Origin: CATQHQ01 sp965243805
Lineage (GTDB): Bacteria > Gemmatimonadota > Gemmatimonadetes > Longimicrobiales > Gaopeijiaceae
Direction of reading: 5' to 3'
Length of the DNA stretch: 64,000 nt
Assembly: GCA_965243805.1 (NCBI GenBank)
Contig: OZ251577.1
Location: forward strand, 868,001-932,000
The notes under the pieces are model-generated. The model did no database searches. It saw only the letters and a program-made list of their open reading frames with translations, and was not told where the DNA came from. Below are positions 42,253 through 54,561 of the stretch, in pieces. Made by a program: the position numbers and the translations under genes. Each line of letters opens with the position of its first letter. Position 1 is the first letter of the stretch.

Positions 42253-43287
42253 TCAATAGACGTCCAGGTCGGAGGCCGACGCCACCGGACCCGTGTAGCC
42301 TGCGGCACGGATCTCCCGGATCAGGTCGTCGTCGGTGGCACCCCAGTACAGCTGGTGGTACAGAACCAGGATGCCGGGGCGAGCCCGGTTGGCGACCTCG
42401 GCCAGCTGCACCGTCGACGTGTGGGTGTCGGCGTGGTACGCCTGCCACTCGGGCTCGCGCCGCTGGAACGCCTCCGCCGAGTACACCTCGTGAACCAGCA
42501 CGTCGCACCCGCCGCACGCCGCGACCAGCGACTCGCTGGGGCGGGCGTCGCCCGAGATCACGATCGTCCGGTCCGACGTCTCGAACTTGTACCCCAAGGC
42601 GTGGGGCCACGAACCGTGATCGACGGGCACGGCGGTAACCTTGACGTTGTCGTCCTCGTAGACCACTCCGCCTGTCGTCTCGGCGACCGGAGCTTGGTAG
42701 GCGTCCGGGTTGGCGGCTCGGGGCTCCAGTCCGAAGAGGCGCATGTGGATGTCCTCCTGCCACGCCGCCAGCACGTGCTCCACCATGGAGGCGGTGCCGG
42801 GAGGGCCGAATACGCGAAGCGGGCCGGGCCGGTCCAGCACCCACGGCGCCAAGATGAGGTCCGGCAGTCCCGTGGTATGGTCGGAGTGGAGATGGGTGAG
42901 GAAGAGGTGGTGCAACCTGGACGGAGCCAGAGCGGGAATGTCCCTGTCCCGAGCGGCGGCGGCAGCTCGGCGCACAACCCCCGGGCCGGCGTCCACCACG
43001 TACGCCCGTTCGCCCACCACGACGGCCACGGCAGGACCCGACCGCTCGGGATCGGCGTTGGGCGTGCCTGTGCCCAGCACCACGACCCGGGCGGAGGCTA
43101 TCTCCGGGGCCAAGGCTATCTCCAGGGCCTGGGCCGTCGCTGGGGCCAGGGCCGCAACCGAGTCGGCGCGCTGGCCAGCGTGCGCGGGCGGGGCGGCAAC
43201 AGCGGTCCGGCAGACGACGCCTGCGGCGAGAACGGCCAGCCGCACCAACCGTGCGGACACGAAACGAACGCTTCTCATAGTGCTCAT
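42253..43287 (-). CDS. Secreted metallo-beta-lactamase-fold hydrolase (RNase Z/arylsulfatase-like)
   Basis: About 344 aa from ATG 43287. Zinc-binding signature LTHLHSDHTTGLPDL, then ISGDARPS, and HTSTVQLAEVANRARPGILVLYH near the C-terminus. The layout is that of RNase Z-like MBL proteins, but a signal peptide (ARLVRLAVLAAGVVCRTAVAAPPAHA) places it in the periplasm, so the substrate is a small ester or phosphodiester rather than tRNA. A possible promoter (TTGACA-17-TATGAG) overlaps the annotated start, so GTG 43260, which begins directly at the signal peptide, may be the true start. A short repeat (GCTATCTCC units near 43100-43128) adds ALEIALAPEIA. Confidence 0.82.
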   Translation of the reverse strand: MSTMRSVRFVSARLVRLAVLAAGVVCRTAVAAPPAHAGQRADSVAALAPATAQALEIALAPEIASARVVVLGTGTPNADPERSGPAVAVVVGERAYVVDAGPGVVRRAAAAARDRDIPALAPSRLHHLFLTHLHSDHTTGLPDLILAPWVLDRPGPLRVFGPPGTASMVEHVLAAWQEDIHMRLFGLEPRAANPDAYQAPVAETTGGVVYEDDNVKVTAVPVDHGSWPHALGYKFETSDRTIVISGDARPSESLVAACGGCDVLVHEVYSAEAFQRREPEWQAYHADTHTSTVQLAEVANRARPGILVLYHQLYWGATDDDLIREIRAAGYTGPVASASDLDVY

Positions 43288-43397
43288 GGAACGTGGTGTC
43301 AAAGTCGCGTCCGTCCGGTTGCTTCGCAAGCTCGGCGGGGCCAGTGTAGAGTGTGGGGCCGATTCGGGCGGCCTCGTCCAGCCACCAAGGAACGATC

Positions 43398-46459
<3,062 letters not shown>

Positions 46460-46463
<4 letters not shown>

Positions 46464-47437
46464 GGCACATCACTGGGCGCTTCGGCGGACGCGGCATCGG
46501 CTCTGGCGGCTTCGGCTTCGGACGGAGCCCAGGCCCCGGAAGTCCCGGCGGCCTCCCAGGAGGATTGGGCGGCTTCCACGTCACGCCGTGGGTCAAGCGG
46601 CTCCTCATGGCCAACGCGGCAGTGTTCCTCGTGGTCCTGGCGGTGGGCGTTGGCCCCATGGCCGAGCTCTTCGGCTTCAGCCCCGGCCGCATCCTGACGC
46701 GACCGTGGGGGATGCTGACCTACATGTTCGTCCACGCAGGGCTCTTCCACCTGCTGATGAACCTGCTGGTCTTCTTCTTCTTCGGGCCGCCGCTGGAGTC
46801 CAGGTGGGGCTCGGAGCTCTTCGTGAAGTACTACCTGATGTGCGGTCTGGGCGGGGTCCTGCTCAGCTTCGCCTTCAGCGACGCAACGATCGTAGGGGCG
46901 TCCGCTGCCTGCTACGGGCTCATGCTGGCGTTCGCCATGGCGTGGCCCAACGCGCCCATCCACATCTGGGGGATCATCCCCGTCAAGGCCAAGTGGCTGG
47001 TGGGCTTCCTGGCCGCCATGAGCCTCGCCAGCGCCGTCGGCTCGGCGGGGAGGGGCGGCGGCGACAACATCGCCCATCTAGCCCACCTGGGCGGCGTCGT
47101 GGCCGGCTTCCTCTTGCTCAAGAGCGGCTGGATGGACACCGGCGGCCGGACACCCATCGGCAGCCAGACGCCCACCAGCAGCTGGACACCCATTCGTCGG
47201 CAGGCCCGCAAGACGCGGCGCACGGCCGACCCGCGCCAGCAACGGTCTCCCGCGTCGTCTCGGGTCGCCGAGGCGGTGGAGCGTCGCAGGGCCGAAAAGC
47301 GAGCCGCCCGAGAGAGAGTCGACCTGGACGCCGTGGACGCGGTGCTGGACAAGATCTCGGCCCATGGCATCGACTCGCTGACCGCAGCGGAGCGCGCCCT
47401 GCTCGACCGCATGTCCAAGCGCACGCAGGCCAACTGA
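46460..47437 (+). CDS. Rhomboid family intramembrane serine protease
   Basis: 325 aa from GTG 46460, translationally coupled to the M14 gene. A Gly-rich N-tail precedes six hydrophobic segments. HAGLFHLLMNLLVFFFFG is the rhomboid helix-2 signature, the catalytic serine is S148 in VGASAACYG (GASA rather than the usual GASG), and the histidine is H209 in AHLAHLGG. A charged C-terminal extension of about 90 residues contains short TPIGSQTPTSSWTPI repeats and a basic coiled segment. Likely a regulated-proteolysis enzyme in the inner membrane. Confidence 0.92.
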
Positions 47438-47446
47438 TCCGTCGGC

Positions 47447-47476
47447 TTGACCGGCCTGTTGCGCACTTCCTACAAT
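47447..47476 (+). promoter_or_regulatory. Sigma70-type promoter for the EF-G gene
   Basis: TTGACC (47447-47452), 18-nt spacer, TACAAT (47471-47476), about 85 bp upstream of the EF-G start codon. Best promoter match in the window. Confidence 0.6.
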
Positions 47477-47561
47477 CGGAGCTTCTCGCCCCTGGGGCCT
47501 CTGGACGCCGACCCGGGGCTCCTTCCAACCCGCTGGAACAGACAATAGAAAGGGAGGCGGC

Positions 47562-49652
47562 ATGGCGGCAGCCAAGTCGTTCAAGACGGAGCAGATTCGC
47601 AACGTAGTGGTGCTCGGGCACGGTGGGACGGGCAAGACGACCCTGATCGACGCGGTGTGCTTCGCCGCGGGAACCTCCAAGAGACGAGGCCGGGTCGGCG
47701 ACGGAAACGCGCTGACGATGACCACCCCCGAAGAGACGGCCCACGGCATGTCGATGCAGCTGACCGTGGCCCACGCGGTGTGGGAGGGAACCAAGATCAA
47801 CCTGCTGGACACCCCCGGCTACATGGACTTCGTGGGCGACGCCGTGGCCGCTGCCAGAGTGGCGGACGCAGCCCTGGTGGTCGTCACCGCCCAGTCCGGG
47901 GTGGAGGTGGGGACCGAGATGGTCTGGAAGCTGTGCGACCGCCGGAAGCTTCCTCGGGCCGTCTTCGTCTCCATGATGGACAAGCAGCACGCCGATTTCG
48001 ACAAGGCGTTTCGCGACGTGAAGGACACGCTGGCGCCGGGCGCCGTCCCCGTCGAACTGCCGATCGGCGAGGGGGCGGAGTTTCGGGGGATCGTGGACCT
48101 CTTCACCCGCAAGGCCCGGCTCTTCAAGGAAGGGACGATCTCCGGCGAGTACGACGAGGCCCCGCCGCCGGACGAGATGGCCGATCAGGTGGAGGAGTGG
48201 TCCACCGAGCTCATGGAGACGCTGGCGACCACCGACGAGGAGCTGATGGAGCGCTACCTGGAGGGCGAGGAGATATCCCCCGAGGAAGCGGTCGCCGCCA
48301 TGGCCGTGGCCGTCGCCCAGGGAGAGTTGGTGCCCGTCTTCTGCGGCGCGCCGGAGCTGTCGTTCGGCGTGCGCAACTTGGCGGAGAAGCTGGTCGGGCT
48401 CGTCCCGCACCCGGGCCGCACCGAGATCGAGGCCGCTGGCCCTGACGGCGATCCGGTCTCGCTCCGCCCTGCCGACGACGAAGTCGCCACCGCCCTCGTC
48501 TTCAAGACCAGCGCCGAGCCCCATGTGGGCGAGCTGTCGCTCTTCCGCGTCTTCTCCGGGATGGTGGCCAACGGCAACGACCTCACGAACACCACCCAGG
48601 ATGCATCGGAGCGCCTCAACCACTTGGCCGTGCCCATGGCCAAGGAGCGGGTCGACGTGGAGGCGATCCACGCAGGCGACATCGGCGTCGTCGCCAAGCT
48701 CAAGTCCACCCACACCAACGACACCCTGGCGGCGCCGGGCAACGAGGTGACGCTGGTCGGCGTGGCGTTCCCCAAGCCCGACATCTCGGTGGCGGTTCGG
48801 GGTGCGCAGCGAGCCGACGAGGACAAGCTGGGCGAGGCGCTGGGCCGGCTGCACCAGGAGGACCCGACGTTCTACGCCGAGTTCAACCCGGAGCTGCGTC
48901 AGACGATCGCTCGGGGGATGGGCGAGCTGCACCTGGGCGTGCAGTTCGAGCGCATGAAGCGCAAGTACGGCGTGTCGGTGGAGACGGAGCAGCCCCGGAT
49001 CGCCTACCGGGAGACGATCACCGCCGTCGCCGAGGGGCAGGGGCGCTTCAAGAAGCAGACCGGCGGCCGCGGTCAGTTCGGCGACTGCTGGGTGCGGCTG
49101 CGGCCCAGGGCGCGGGGCGAGGGGTACGAGTTCGTCAACTCGATCAAGGGCGGCGTGATCCCGTCCAAGTACGTCCCTTCGGTGGACCGGGGCATCCAGG
49201 AGGCGTCCGCCAAGGGCGTGGTGGCCGGGTACCCTCTGGTGGACTTCGCGGCCGAGTGCTACGACGGCTCCTACCACTCGGTGGACTCGTCGGACATCGC
49301 CTTCAAGGTGGCCGGCTCGTACGCCTTCCGGAACGTGGCCGAGAAGGCCAGGCCCGTGCTGCTGGAGCCGATCGTCGAGGTGACGGTCACCGCGCCCGAC
49401 GAGTACTTGGGCGACATCATGGGCGACCTGAACAGCCGCTCGGCCAAGGTGCTGGGCATGGAGCCGTCCGCCGGGCGAACCGTGGTTCGCGCCGAGGTCG
49501 CCCAGGCCGAGCTCTACAAGTACGCCTCGGCGCTGCGGTCGATCACCCAGGGTCGGGGCCACCACACCCGCAAGCACCTGGGCTACGATGTGGTCCCGCC
49601 GATGCGCGCCGGCAAGATCAAGGAGGAGGCGCAGGAGCGGGAGGACGGGTGA
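47562..49652 (+). CDS. Elongation factor G paralogue (EF-G-like GTPase)
   Basis: 696-aa translational GTPase, full length for EF-G. ATG preceded by GAAAGGGAGG. G1 is GHGGTGKTT (19-27), G3 DTPG (83-86), and the G4 region reads VSMMDKQHADF (D140-K141) instead of the NKMD of classical EF-G. Domains II-V follow, with RGMGELHLGVQFERMKRKY and the C-terminal VEVTVTAPDEYLGDIMGDLNSR. The altered G1/G4 and the lack of neighbouring rpsL/rpsG/tuf indicate the second, EF-G-like type rather than the housekeeping fusA. It may act in ribosome recycling or stress. Followed by a coupled regulator gene. Confidence 0.9.
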   Translation: MAAAKSFKTEQIRNVVVLGHGGTGKTTLIDAVCFAAGTSKRRGRVGDGNALTMTTPEETAHGMSMQLTVAHAVWEGTKINLLDTPGYMDFVGDAVAAARVADAALVVVTAQSGVEVGTEMVWKLCDRRKLPRAVFVSMMDKQHADFDKAFRDVKDTLAPGAVPVELPIGEGAEFRGIVDLFTRKARLFKEGTISGEYDEAPPPDEMADQVEEWSTELMETLATTDEELMERYLEGEEISPEEAVAAMAVAVAQGELVPVFCGAPELSFGVRNLAEKLVGLVPHPGRTEIEAAGPDGDPVSLRPADDEVATALVFKTSAEPHVGELSLFRVFSGMVANGNDLTNTTQDASERLNHLAVPMAKERVDVEAIHAGDIGVVAKLKSTHTNDTLAAPGNEVTLVGVAFPKPDISVAVRGAQRADEDKLGEALGRLHQEDPTFYAEFNPELRQTIARGMGELHLGVQFERMKRKYGVSVETEQPRIAYRETITAVAEGQGRFKKQTGGRGQFGDCWVRLRPRARGEGYEFVNSIKGGVIPSKYVPSVDRGIQEASAKGVVAGYPLVDFAAECYDGSYHSVDSSDIAFKVAGSYAFRNVAEKARPVLLEPIVEVTVTAPDEYLGDIMGDLNSRSAKVLGMEPSAGRTVVRAEVAQAELYKYASALRSITQGRGHHTRKHLGYDVVPPMRAGKIKEEAQEREDG

Positions 49653-49699
49653 CGACCGGGGGTTCGCGTGCCGTGACGACCGGGCGTTCGCGTGACGTG
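49649..49699 (+). repeat. 24-bp tandem repeat supplying three GTG starts of the dtxR-like gene
   Basis: Units beginning GTGACGACC at 49649, 49673 and 49697 are in frame (VTTGGSRA, VTTGRSRD, VTTALSRS). The first overlaps the EF-G stop codon. Confidence 0.92.
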
Positions 49700-50125
49700 A
49701 CGACCGCTCTGTCGCGCTCCGTCGAGGACTACCTGAAGGTGATCTACTCCCTGAACGAGCAGGGAGACGCCGCTGGGACCACCAACTTGGCCCGGGCGCT
49801 GGATGTGCAGCCCGCCTCGGTGAGCGGCATGGTCCGTCGCCTGGCCGCCGACGGCCTGCTGGAACACGAGCCCTACCGGGGAGTCCGGCTGACCGCCAAG
49901 GGGGTCCGGGAGGCACTGCGGGTCGTCCGGCGCCATCGGGTCATCGAGTCCTTTCTGGTGGAGCGCTTGGGGTACTCGCGGAACGATGTGCACGAAGAGG
50001 CGGAGCGGCTGGAGCACGCGGCTTCGGATCGCCTCGTGGACCGAATGGCAGAGGCGATGGGCAACCCGGTCACAGACCCCCATGGCGCCCCGATCCCCAC
50101 TCGCCACGTGACAGTGGAACCGTGA
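49649..50125 (+). CDS. DtxR/MntR-family metal-dependent repressor
   Basis: 158 aa from GTG 49649 (GTGA overlap with EF-G), or 142 aa from GTG 49697, which matches the usual family start better. Winged helix: SVEDYLKVIYSLNEQGDAAG, NLARALDVQPASVSGMVRRL, GLLEHEPYRGVRLTAKG. The metal-binding/dimerisation domain has RRHRVIESFLVERLGY, VHEEAERLEHAAS and a terminal PHGAPIP. Family members repress metal uptake genes when Fe or Mn binds. The SH3-like third domain is absent, as in MntR. Three start codons are repeated in tandem. Confidence 0.9.
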   Translation: MTTGGSRAVTTGRSRDVTTALSRSVEDYLKVIYSLNEQGDAAGTTNLARALDVQPASVSGMVRRLAADGLLEHEPYRGVRLTAKGVREALRVVRRHRVIESFLVERLGYSRNDVHEEAERLEHAASDRLVDRMAEAMGNPVTDPHGAPIPTRHVTVEP

Positions 50126-50151
50126 CAGTGAAACGAGGGCGGGACTATACT
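50122..50151 (+). promoter_or_regulatory. Promoter for the cyclophilin gene
   Basis: GTGACA (50122-50127), 18-nt spacer, TATACT (50146-50151), 63 bp before the ATG. It overlaps the end of the DtxR-type gene region. Confidence 0.5.
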
Positions 50152-50214
50152 TGATTGCACTGATGGATTGATGGCTTCCCGGCTTCTCCTTCCCGCCCAC
50201 AACAGGTCGGCCTC

Positions 50215-50931
50215 ATGACAACCCCCCCCCCTTGCTCCACCCGCCCTTCGTGCTCCCCCCGCCCATCAACCCTGGGAGTTGCCGTCGCGGCCCTCGCCCT
50301 CGCCGCCTGCGCTGGCGGAGATGCTGGCAACGACGCCGCCCCCGCCGAGGAGCCCGCTCGGGGCATCCTCCTCGACCCGGCAGCCCTGAACGAGACCGCC
50401 CCCGAGACCTTCCGCGCCCGCTTCGAGACCACCAAAGGAGCCTTCGTCGTGGAGGTGGTCCGGGCGTGGTCGCCCAACGGCGCCGACCGGTTCTACTCGC
50501 TGGTCAAGCACGGCTACTACGACAACGTGCGCGTCTTCCGCGTGGTCGAGGGCTTCGTGGCCCAGTTCGGACTGCACGGCGACCCGGCCGTGTCGTCGGC
50601 GTGGCGGAATGTGGCAGTCGAGGACGATCCGGTCGTGGAGTCCAACGTTCGGGGCGCCGTGACCTTCGCCAAGACGACCGCACCCAACTCGCGCACCACC
50701 CAGATCTTCGTCAACTACGGCGACAACAGCCGCCTCGACGAGGACGGCTTCGCGCCCTTCGGGCGTGTCGTGGAAGGGATGGCCGAGGTCGTGGACCAGT
50801 TCTACTCGGGTTATGGGGGCCAAGTGTCCCAGGGCAACGCGATAGCACTGGGCAACGCCTACCTGGACGAGCACCATCCCGACCTGGACCACATCGTCTC
50901 CGCCACCCTGCTGGACCCGGCGGGCGACTAG
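50215..50931 (+). CDS. Cyclophilin-type peptidyl-prolyl cis-trans isomerase, lipoprotein
   Basis: 238 aa. A lipoprotein signal (LGVAVAALALAAC then AGGD) follows an unusually long Pro/Ser/Arg N-tip. The cyclophilin domain begins RFETTKGAFVVEVVRAWSPNGADRF and continues with GYYDNVRVFRVVEGFVAQFGLHGDP, NVRGAVTFAKT, NSRTTQIFVNYGDN and FAPFGRVVEGMAEV. The fold is complete, so it should assist folding of envelope proteins. A C10 run at codons 3-6 (50222-50231) directly after ATGACAA is a potential slippage site at the very start of the gene. Confidence 0.93.
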   Translation: MTTPPPCSTRPSCSPRPSTLGVAVAALALAACAGGDAGNDAAPAEEPARGILLDPAALNETAPETFRARFETTKGAFVVEVVRAWSPNGADRFYSLVKHGYYDNVRVFRVVEGFVAQFGLHGDPAVSSAWRNVAVEDDPVVESNVRGAVTFAKTTAPNSRTTQIFVNYGDNSRLDEDGFAPFGRVVEGMAEVVDQFYSGYGGQVSQGNAIALGNAYLDEHHPDLDHIVSATLLDPAGD

Positions 50932-50934
50932 GCC

Positions 50935-50964
50935 GGGCTAGGCTAGGCTAGGGCTAGGGCTAGG
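50935..50964. repeat. GGGCTA / GGCTA short tandem repeat
   Basis: Five head-to-tail units of GGGCTA or GGCTA (6-5-5-6-6 bp) fill the gap between the cyclophilin stop and the YbdK-like start. Plausibly replication slippage. The CTAG content makes it unusual for this GC-rich genome. Confidence 0.85.
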
Positions 50965-50975
50965 ACCACAGGATC

Positions 50976-52151
50976 GTGAACGGTCCGGCGGAGCTGCGCA
51001 TCAGCCTGGGCGCCGAGGAGGAGTTCTTCCTGGTCGACCCGGACACGCGCAACATCCTCACCTCGCCTCGTCCGGAGATCTTCGCCGAATGCGAGCGGAG
51101 GATCGCTCCTCACAAGGTCACCACCGAGTTCCTCCGGTCGCAGATCGAGACCAACACCCGGGTGTGCGGGTCGGTGGCGGAGCTGGCCGACGCCATGCGG
51201 GAGACTCGTCGCGTGGTGGTGGCGGCGGCGGCGGAGCACGGTGCGGCGGTGATGGCGGCGTCCACACACCCCTTCGCGGCGTGGACTGACCAGCTGGTCA
51301 CGCCCCGGGAACGCTACCGGGACTTCGAGATCGTCTTCCAGGAGTCCCTGCGCCGCTTTCTGGTGGGCGGCATGCACATTCACGCGGGCTTCGGCGACGG
51401 CGACTCGCGCATACGGGTCATGACCGCACTCCGCCGCTACCTGCCGCTCCTCCACGCCCTTTCCGCGTCGTCGCCGTTCAACGAAGGCAGGGAGACCGGC
51501 TTCAAGTCGTTCCGGCTCAACTTGGTCGGCGCTCTACCGCGCACCGGCCTGCCCGGCGCACTGGGGTCGAGGGCGGAGTACGACGAGCTGGTGGAGGGCT
51601 ACCGGCGGCTCGAGTTCATTCAGAACGGCAGCGAACTCTGGTGGGACATTCGCCCGTCCCACAGCTTTCCCACGATCGAGCTGCGCATCTGCGACGTGTG
51701 CACCCGGTTGACCGACGCCGTGAGCATCGCGGCGCTCTACGCCTGCCTGATCCGGTGGCTCCTGCGTCGCGACCGAGACGGCGGGCTGCCCGCCGAACCG
51801 CCCACCGAGATCATCGCCGAGAACCGCTGGATCGCCCAGCGCTACGGTGTGCTGGCCTTTCTGGGCGACATCCGAGGGCGGGGCGGGACCGGCAGCGGCG
51901 ACGGCGGACGGATCGACGTGGGCGACCACGCCGCCCTCCTAGTGGAGGAGCTGGCCGAAGACGCCGCCGCCCTCGAATGCGAGGAGGAGCTGTCCCACGC
52001 GCTGCGCATCGTCCAGGAAGGAAGCGGAGCCGACCGGCAGGTCGACCACTACCGGCTCCGCCGCTTGGAGGGCGACGACCACGACCAAGCACTCCGCTCC
52101 GTGGTGGACCTGATCCTCGCCGAAACCAAGGACGAGACAGCGGGGTCCTAG
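50976..52151 (+). CDS. YbdK family carboxylate-amine ligase (glutamate-cysteine ligase type 2)
   Basis: 391 aa; GTG start 50976 (MNGPAELRISLGAEEEFFLVD) with GGA a few bases upstream. Family marks are GAEEEFFLVDP at the N-terminus, KVTTEFLRSQIETNTRVC, GGMHIHAGFGD, and the C-terminal WWDIRPSHSFPTIELRICDV with AENRWIAQRYG. YbdK enzymes form gamma-glutamyl amide bonds weakly; the physiological substrate is unknown. A Gly-rich insertion (GRGGTGSGDGG) lies in the C-terminal part. Confidence 0.92.
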   Translation: MNGPAELRISLGAEEEFFLVDPDTRNILTSPRPEIFAECERRIAPHKVTTEFLRSQIETNTRVCGSVAELADAMRETRRVVVAAAAEHGAAVMAASTHPFAAWTDQLVTPRERYRDFEIVFQESLRRFLVGGMHIHAGFGDGDSRIRVMTALRRYLPLLHALSASSPFNEGRETGFKSFRLNLVGALPRTGLPGALGSRAEYDELVEGYRRLEFIQNGSELWWDIRPSHSFPTIELRICDVCTRLTDAVSIAALYACLIRWLLRRDRDGGLPAEPPTEIIAENRWIAQRYGVLAFLGDIRGRGGTGSGDGGRIDVGDHAALLVEELAEDAAALECEEELSHALRIVQEGSGADRQVDHYRLRRLEGDDHDQALRSVVDLILAETKDETAGS

Positions 52152-52156
52152 GAGTC

Positions 52157-54253
52157 CTAGGTCGCCGGCCTCGGCGCCCCTCCGTGCTCCTCGAACCACT
52201 TCATCAGGTACAGCTGGGTCCGCATGAAGTTGGACGGCTTGGAGCCAGTCCCGTGGTACTCGTCGTGGAAGCGGATCATCTTGGTGGGCACGTCCAGCTG
52301 CTTCAGAGCCTGGTAGTACTCCTCCGTCTGGGCCATCGGCGTTCGCAAGTCCAGCTCGCCGGTCATGAGGATCGTCGGCGTCGTCACGTTCTCCACGTAC
52401 ATGAGGGGCGAGTGCTCCAAGTACTTGTCCGGGTTGTCCCAGGGGTAGCCGTGGTAGCGGTAGTAGCCCCACACCGTGATGTCGGCGTTGCCCGCAAAGC
52501 TCATCCAGTTGATCACCGGACAGCGCACGCCGGCCGCCGCAAACCGGGTCGTTTGACCGATCACCCAGCTGGACAGCACTCCGCCGCCGCTGCACCCGGT
52601 CACGTACATCTGGTCCTGGGCGACGTAGCCCCGCTCGATTAGCGCGTCCACGCCCGCCATCAGGTCGTCGTAGTCTACCGACGGATAGCCGTTGTCGATG
52701 GCGTTGCCGAAGTCGGTGCCGTAGCCCGTGCTGCCCCGAGGGTTGGTGTAGAGGGTCACGTAGCCGTTGGCGGCGAAGTTCTGGTAGGGGTAGCTGAACC
52801 CCACGTTGTACATGGCGTGAGGGCCGCCGTGGATGTGCAGGATCAGCGGGTACTCGCGGCTCGCGTCGAAGTCGGGCGGCTTCACGATCCAGCCCTGCAC
52901 CTGGGCACCGCCGGTGGACTCGTACCATATCTCCTCCACCTCTCCCAACCGCTTCCCCGCCAGCACGTCAGCGTTGACTTCGGTGAGCCGGCGGACCTCG
53001 CTTCCGCCGTCCAGCGCGTAGGCCACCACGTCGCCGGGCTCGTGGGGCGACGTGAGGGTCCCCACAGCCTGTCCGTCGCTCGACGCCGAGGACAACGACA
53101 ACATGTGCTCGCCTTCGGTGACCTGCCGGACATCGCCGGAGCGGGCGGCGAAGTGAACGTTCATCGTCCCCCGGTCGCCGGCGATGAAGTACACGCCTCT
53201 GGAGTCGGCGTCCCAGCGGAGCGCACCCACATCCCGGTCCAGGCTACCGGACACCAAGCGCGCGTTGCCGCCGTCGGCGTCCATCATGTAGAGGTCGGTG
53301 GTCTTGTACGTCTGGGAGGTCCAGGGGTAGCCGACGTATGCGATCTTGCTTCCGTCGGGCGACACCTTGGGCTGCGCCCACGGTCCCTTCTCAGAGGTGA
53401 GCTGCCGGGTCTCGCCGCTAGCCAACTCCATGGCGTACACGTGGGATTCGCGGTAGCGGTTGTCGGCGTCCTCCATCAGGCCGTCGAAGATCAGCGTGCC
53501 GCCGTCGGGCGTCAGGTCGTAGCCCACGTTTCCAACGCCCGACACGAAGGTGGCGCCCGCGTTCCACGAGCCGCTGGTGAGCTGCTGGGCGGTGCCGCCC
53601 TCGCTGGGCACGCGGAAGAGGTGGGTGAAGCCCTCCTCGAGGAAGCCGATCCGGTCGAAGCGGTAGTGCACCCGGTCCACGATCCTGGGCGTCGGCGTCC
53701 ATGTGGCCCCTTCCGGCGCGGCGGGCAAGTCAATGGGCCACGGCTCGGACTCGGGCACGAAGCGCTGGAAGTAGATGTGCCTCCCGTCGGGCGACCACCT
53801 GAAGTTGGAGGGCGCCTCCGTCTCACGGGTGACTTGGCTCGTGGCGCCCTCGGCGTCCATCCAGCGCACGTGAATCTGCGGCCCCTCCGGACCACCCTCC
53901 CCGCCGGGCGCGACGAATGCAATCCGAGCCCCGTCGGGCGACCAGCGTGGGCTCGATCCCTCCAGCAGGAAGCGGGCCCGCCCGCCGTCGGCGTCCATGA
54001 TCCACACGGCCGATTGGAACCGGTCCTCCATCTTGTCCACCCACGAGCGGGTGTAGACGACCTGGCTGCCGTCCGGCGATATCTGCGGATCGGACACCCG
54101 CTCCATCTCCAGGTAGTGGCCCACCGTGAGCATGTCGTCGGCGGGGGTTTCCTGGGCGAGCGCGGGGGCCGGCGGCGCCCAAAGGAGGGCGAGGACCGAG
54201 GCGGCGGCGAGGGCGAAGGTGGTGTGGGCGAAGGTGGTGTGGGCGGTCTTCAT
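52157..54253 (-). CDS. S9 family prolyl oligopeptidase, secreted
   Basis: 698 aa from ATG 54253 with AGGA at good spacing. Signal peptide ends ...APALAQ. The beta-propeller half has repeated ISPDGSQVVYTR / WSPDGRHIYF motifs. The hydrolase half has HIHGGPHAMYNVGF and the triad Ser555 in GCSGGG, Asp635 in ELDLRTPM and His667 in EYHGTG. Second enzyme of its class here, pointing to peptide scavenging. A 15-bp tandem duplication (54211-54240) repeats AHTTF in the signal peptide. Confidence 0.93.
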   Translation of the reverse strand: MKTAHTTFAHTTFALAAASVLALLWAPPAPALAQETPADDMLTVGHYLEMERVSDPQISPDGSQVVYTRSWVDKMEDRFQSAVWIMDADGGRARFLLEGSSPRWSPDGARIAFVAPGGEGGPEGPQIHVRWMDAEGATSQVTRETEAPSNFRWSPDGRHIYFQRFVPESEPWPIDLPAAPEGATWTPTPRIVDRVHYRFDRIGFLEEGFTHLFRVPSEGGTAQQLTSGSWNAGATFVSGVGNVGYDLTPDGGTLIFDGLMEDADNRYRESHVYAMELASGETRQLTSEKGPWAQPKVSPDGSKIAYVGYPWTSQTYKTTDLYMMDADGGNARLVSGSLDRDVGALRWDADSRGVYFIAGDRGTMNVHFAARSGDVRQVTEGEHMLSLSSASSDGQAVGTLTSPHEPGDVVAYALDGGSEVRRLTEVNADVLAGKRLGEVEEIWYESTGGAQVQGWIVKPPDFDASREYPLILHIHGGPHAMYNVGFSYPYQNFAANGYVTLYTNPRGSTGYGTDFGNAIDNGYPSVDYDDLMAGVDALIERGYVAQDQMYVTGCSGGGVLSSWVIGQTTRFAAAGVRCPVINWMSFAGNADITVWGYYRYHGYPWDNPDKYLEHSPLMYVENVTTPTILMTGELDLRTPMAQTEEYYQALKQLDVPTKMIRFHDEYHGTGSKPSNFMRTQLYLMKWFEEHGGAPRPAT
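54211..54240 (-). repeat. 15-bp tandem duplication in the S9 peptidase signal peptide
   Basis: Two identical GGGCGAAGGTGGTGT units (plus strand) duplicate five residues (AHTTF) just after the start codon. Confidence 0.92.
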
Positions 54254-54561
54254 GGCTTCCTTCCCGAATGGCAGGGGTGACTTCCAGCGCGGCCGCTTGT
54301 CCGGCGGCACCAGCAGGTCCATGATACGGTCCCGTGGCGAAGTCGGCGAGGACCGGCCCTTTTCCGGTTGTCTCGCGAGAACTCACGGGATGGGAATCAC
54401 TTTCTGTCAGCTGCCATGGGAGATTCACCGCACGCGATGAAGGAGGAGTACTGGGAGGCCCTTCACGTCCCCGCGCCCGGCGACAGCGCGCCCGACGTTG
54501 TCGGCCGCCAGCGAAGGGCAACACCGGCATACTTGCGCACGGCGACGGCCAGCCGATTCAG

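Noticed and set aside
50935..50964. Telomere-like or origin repeat (GGGCTA units)
   Set aside because: Too short, internal, and no DnaA boxes or AT-rich region nearby.
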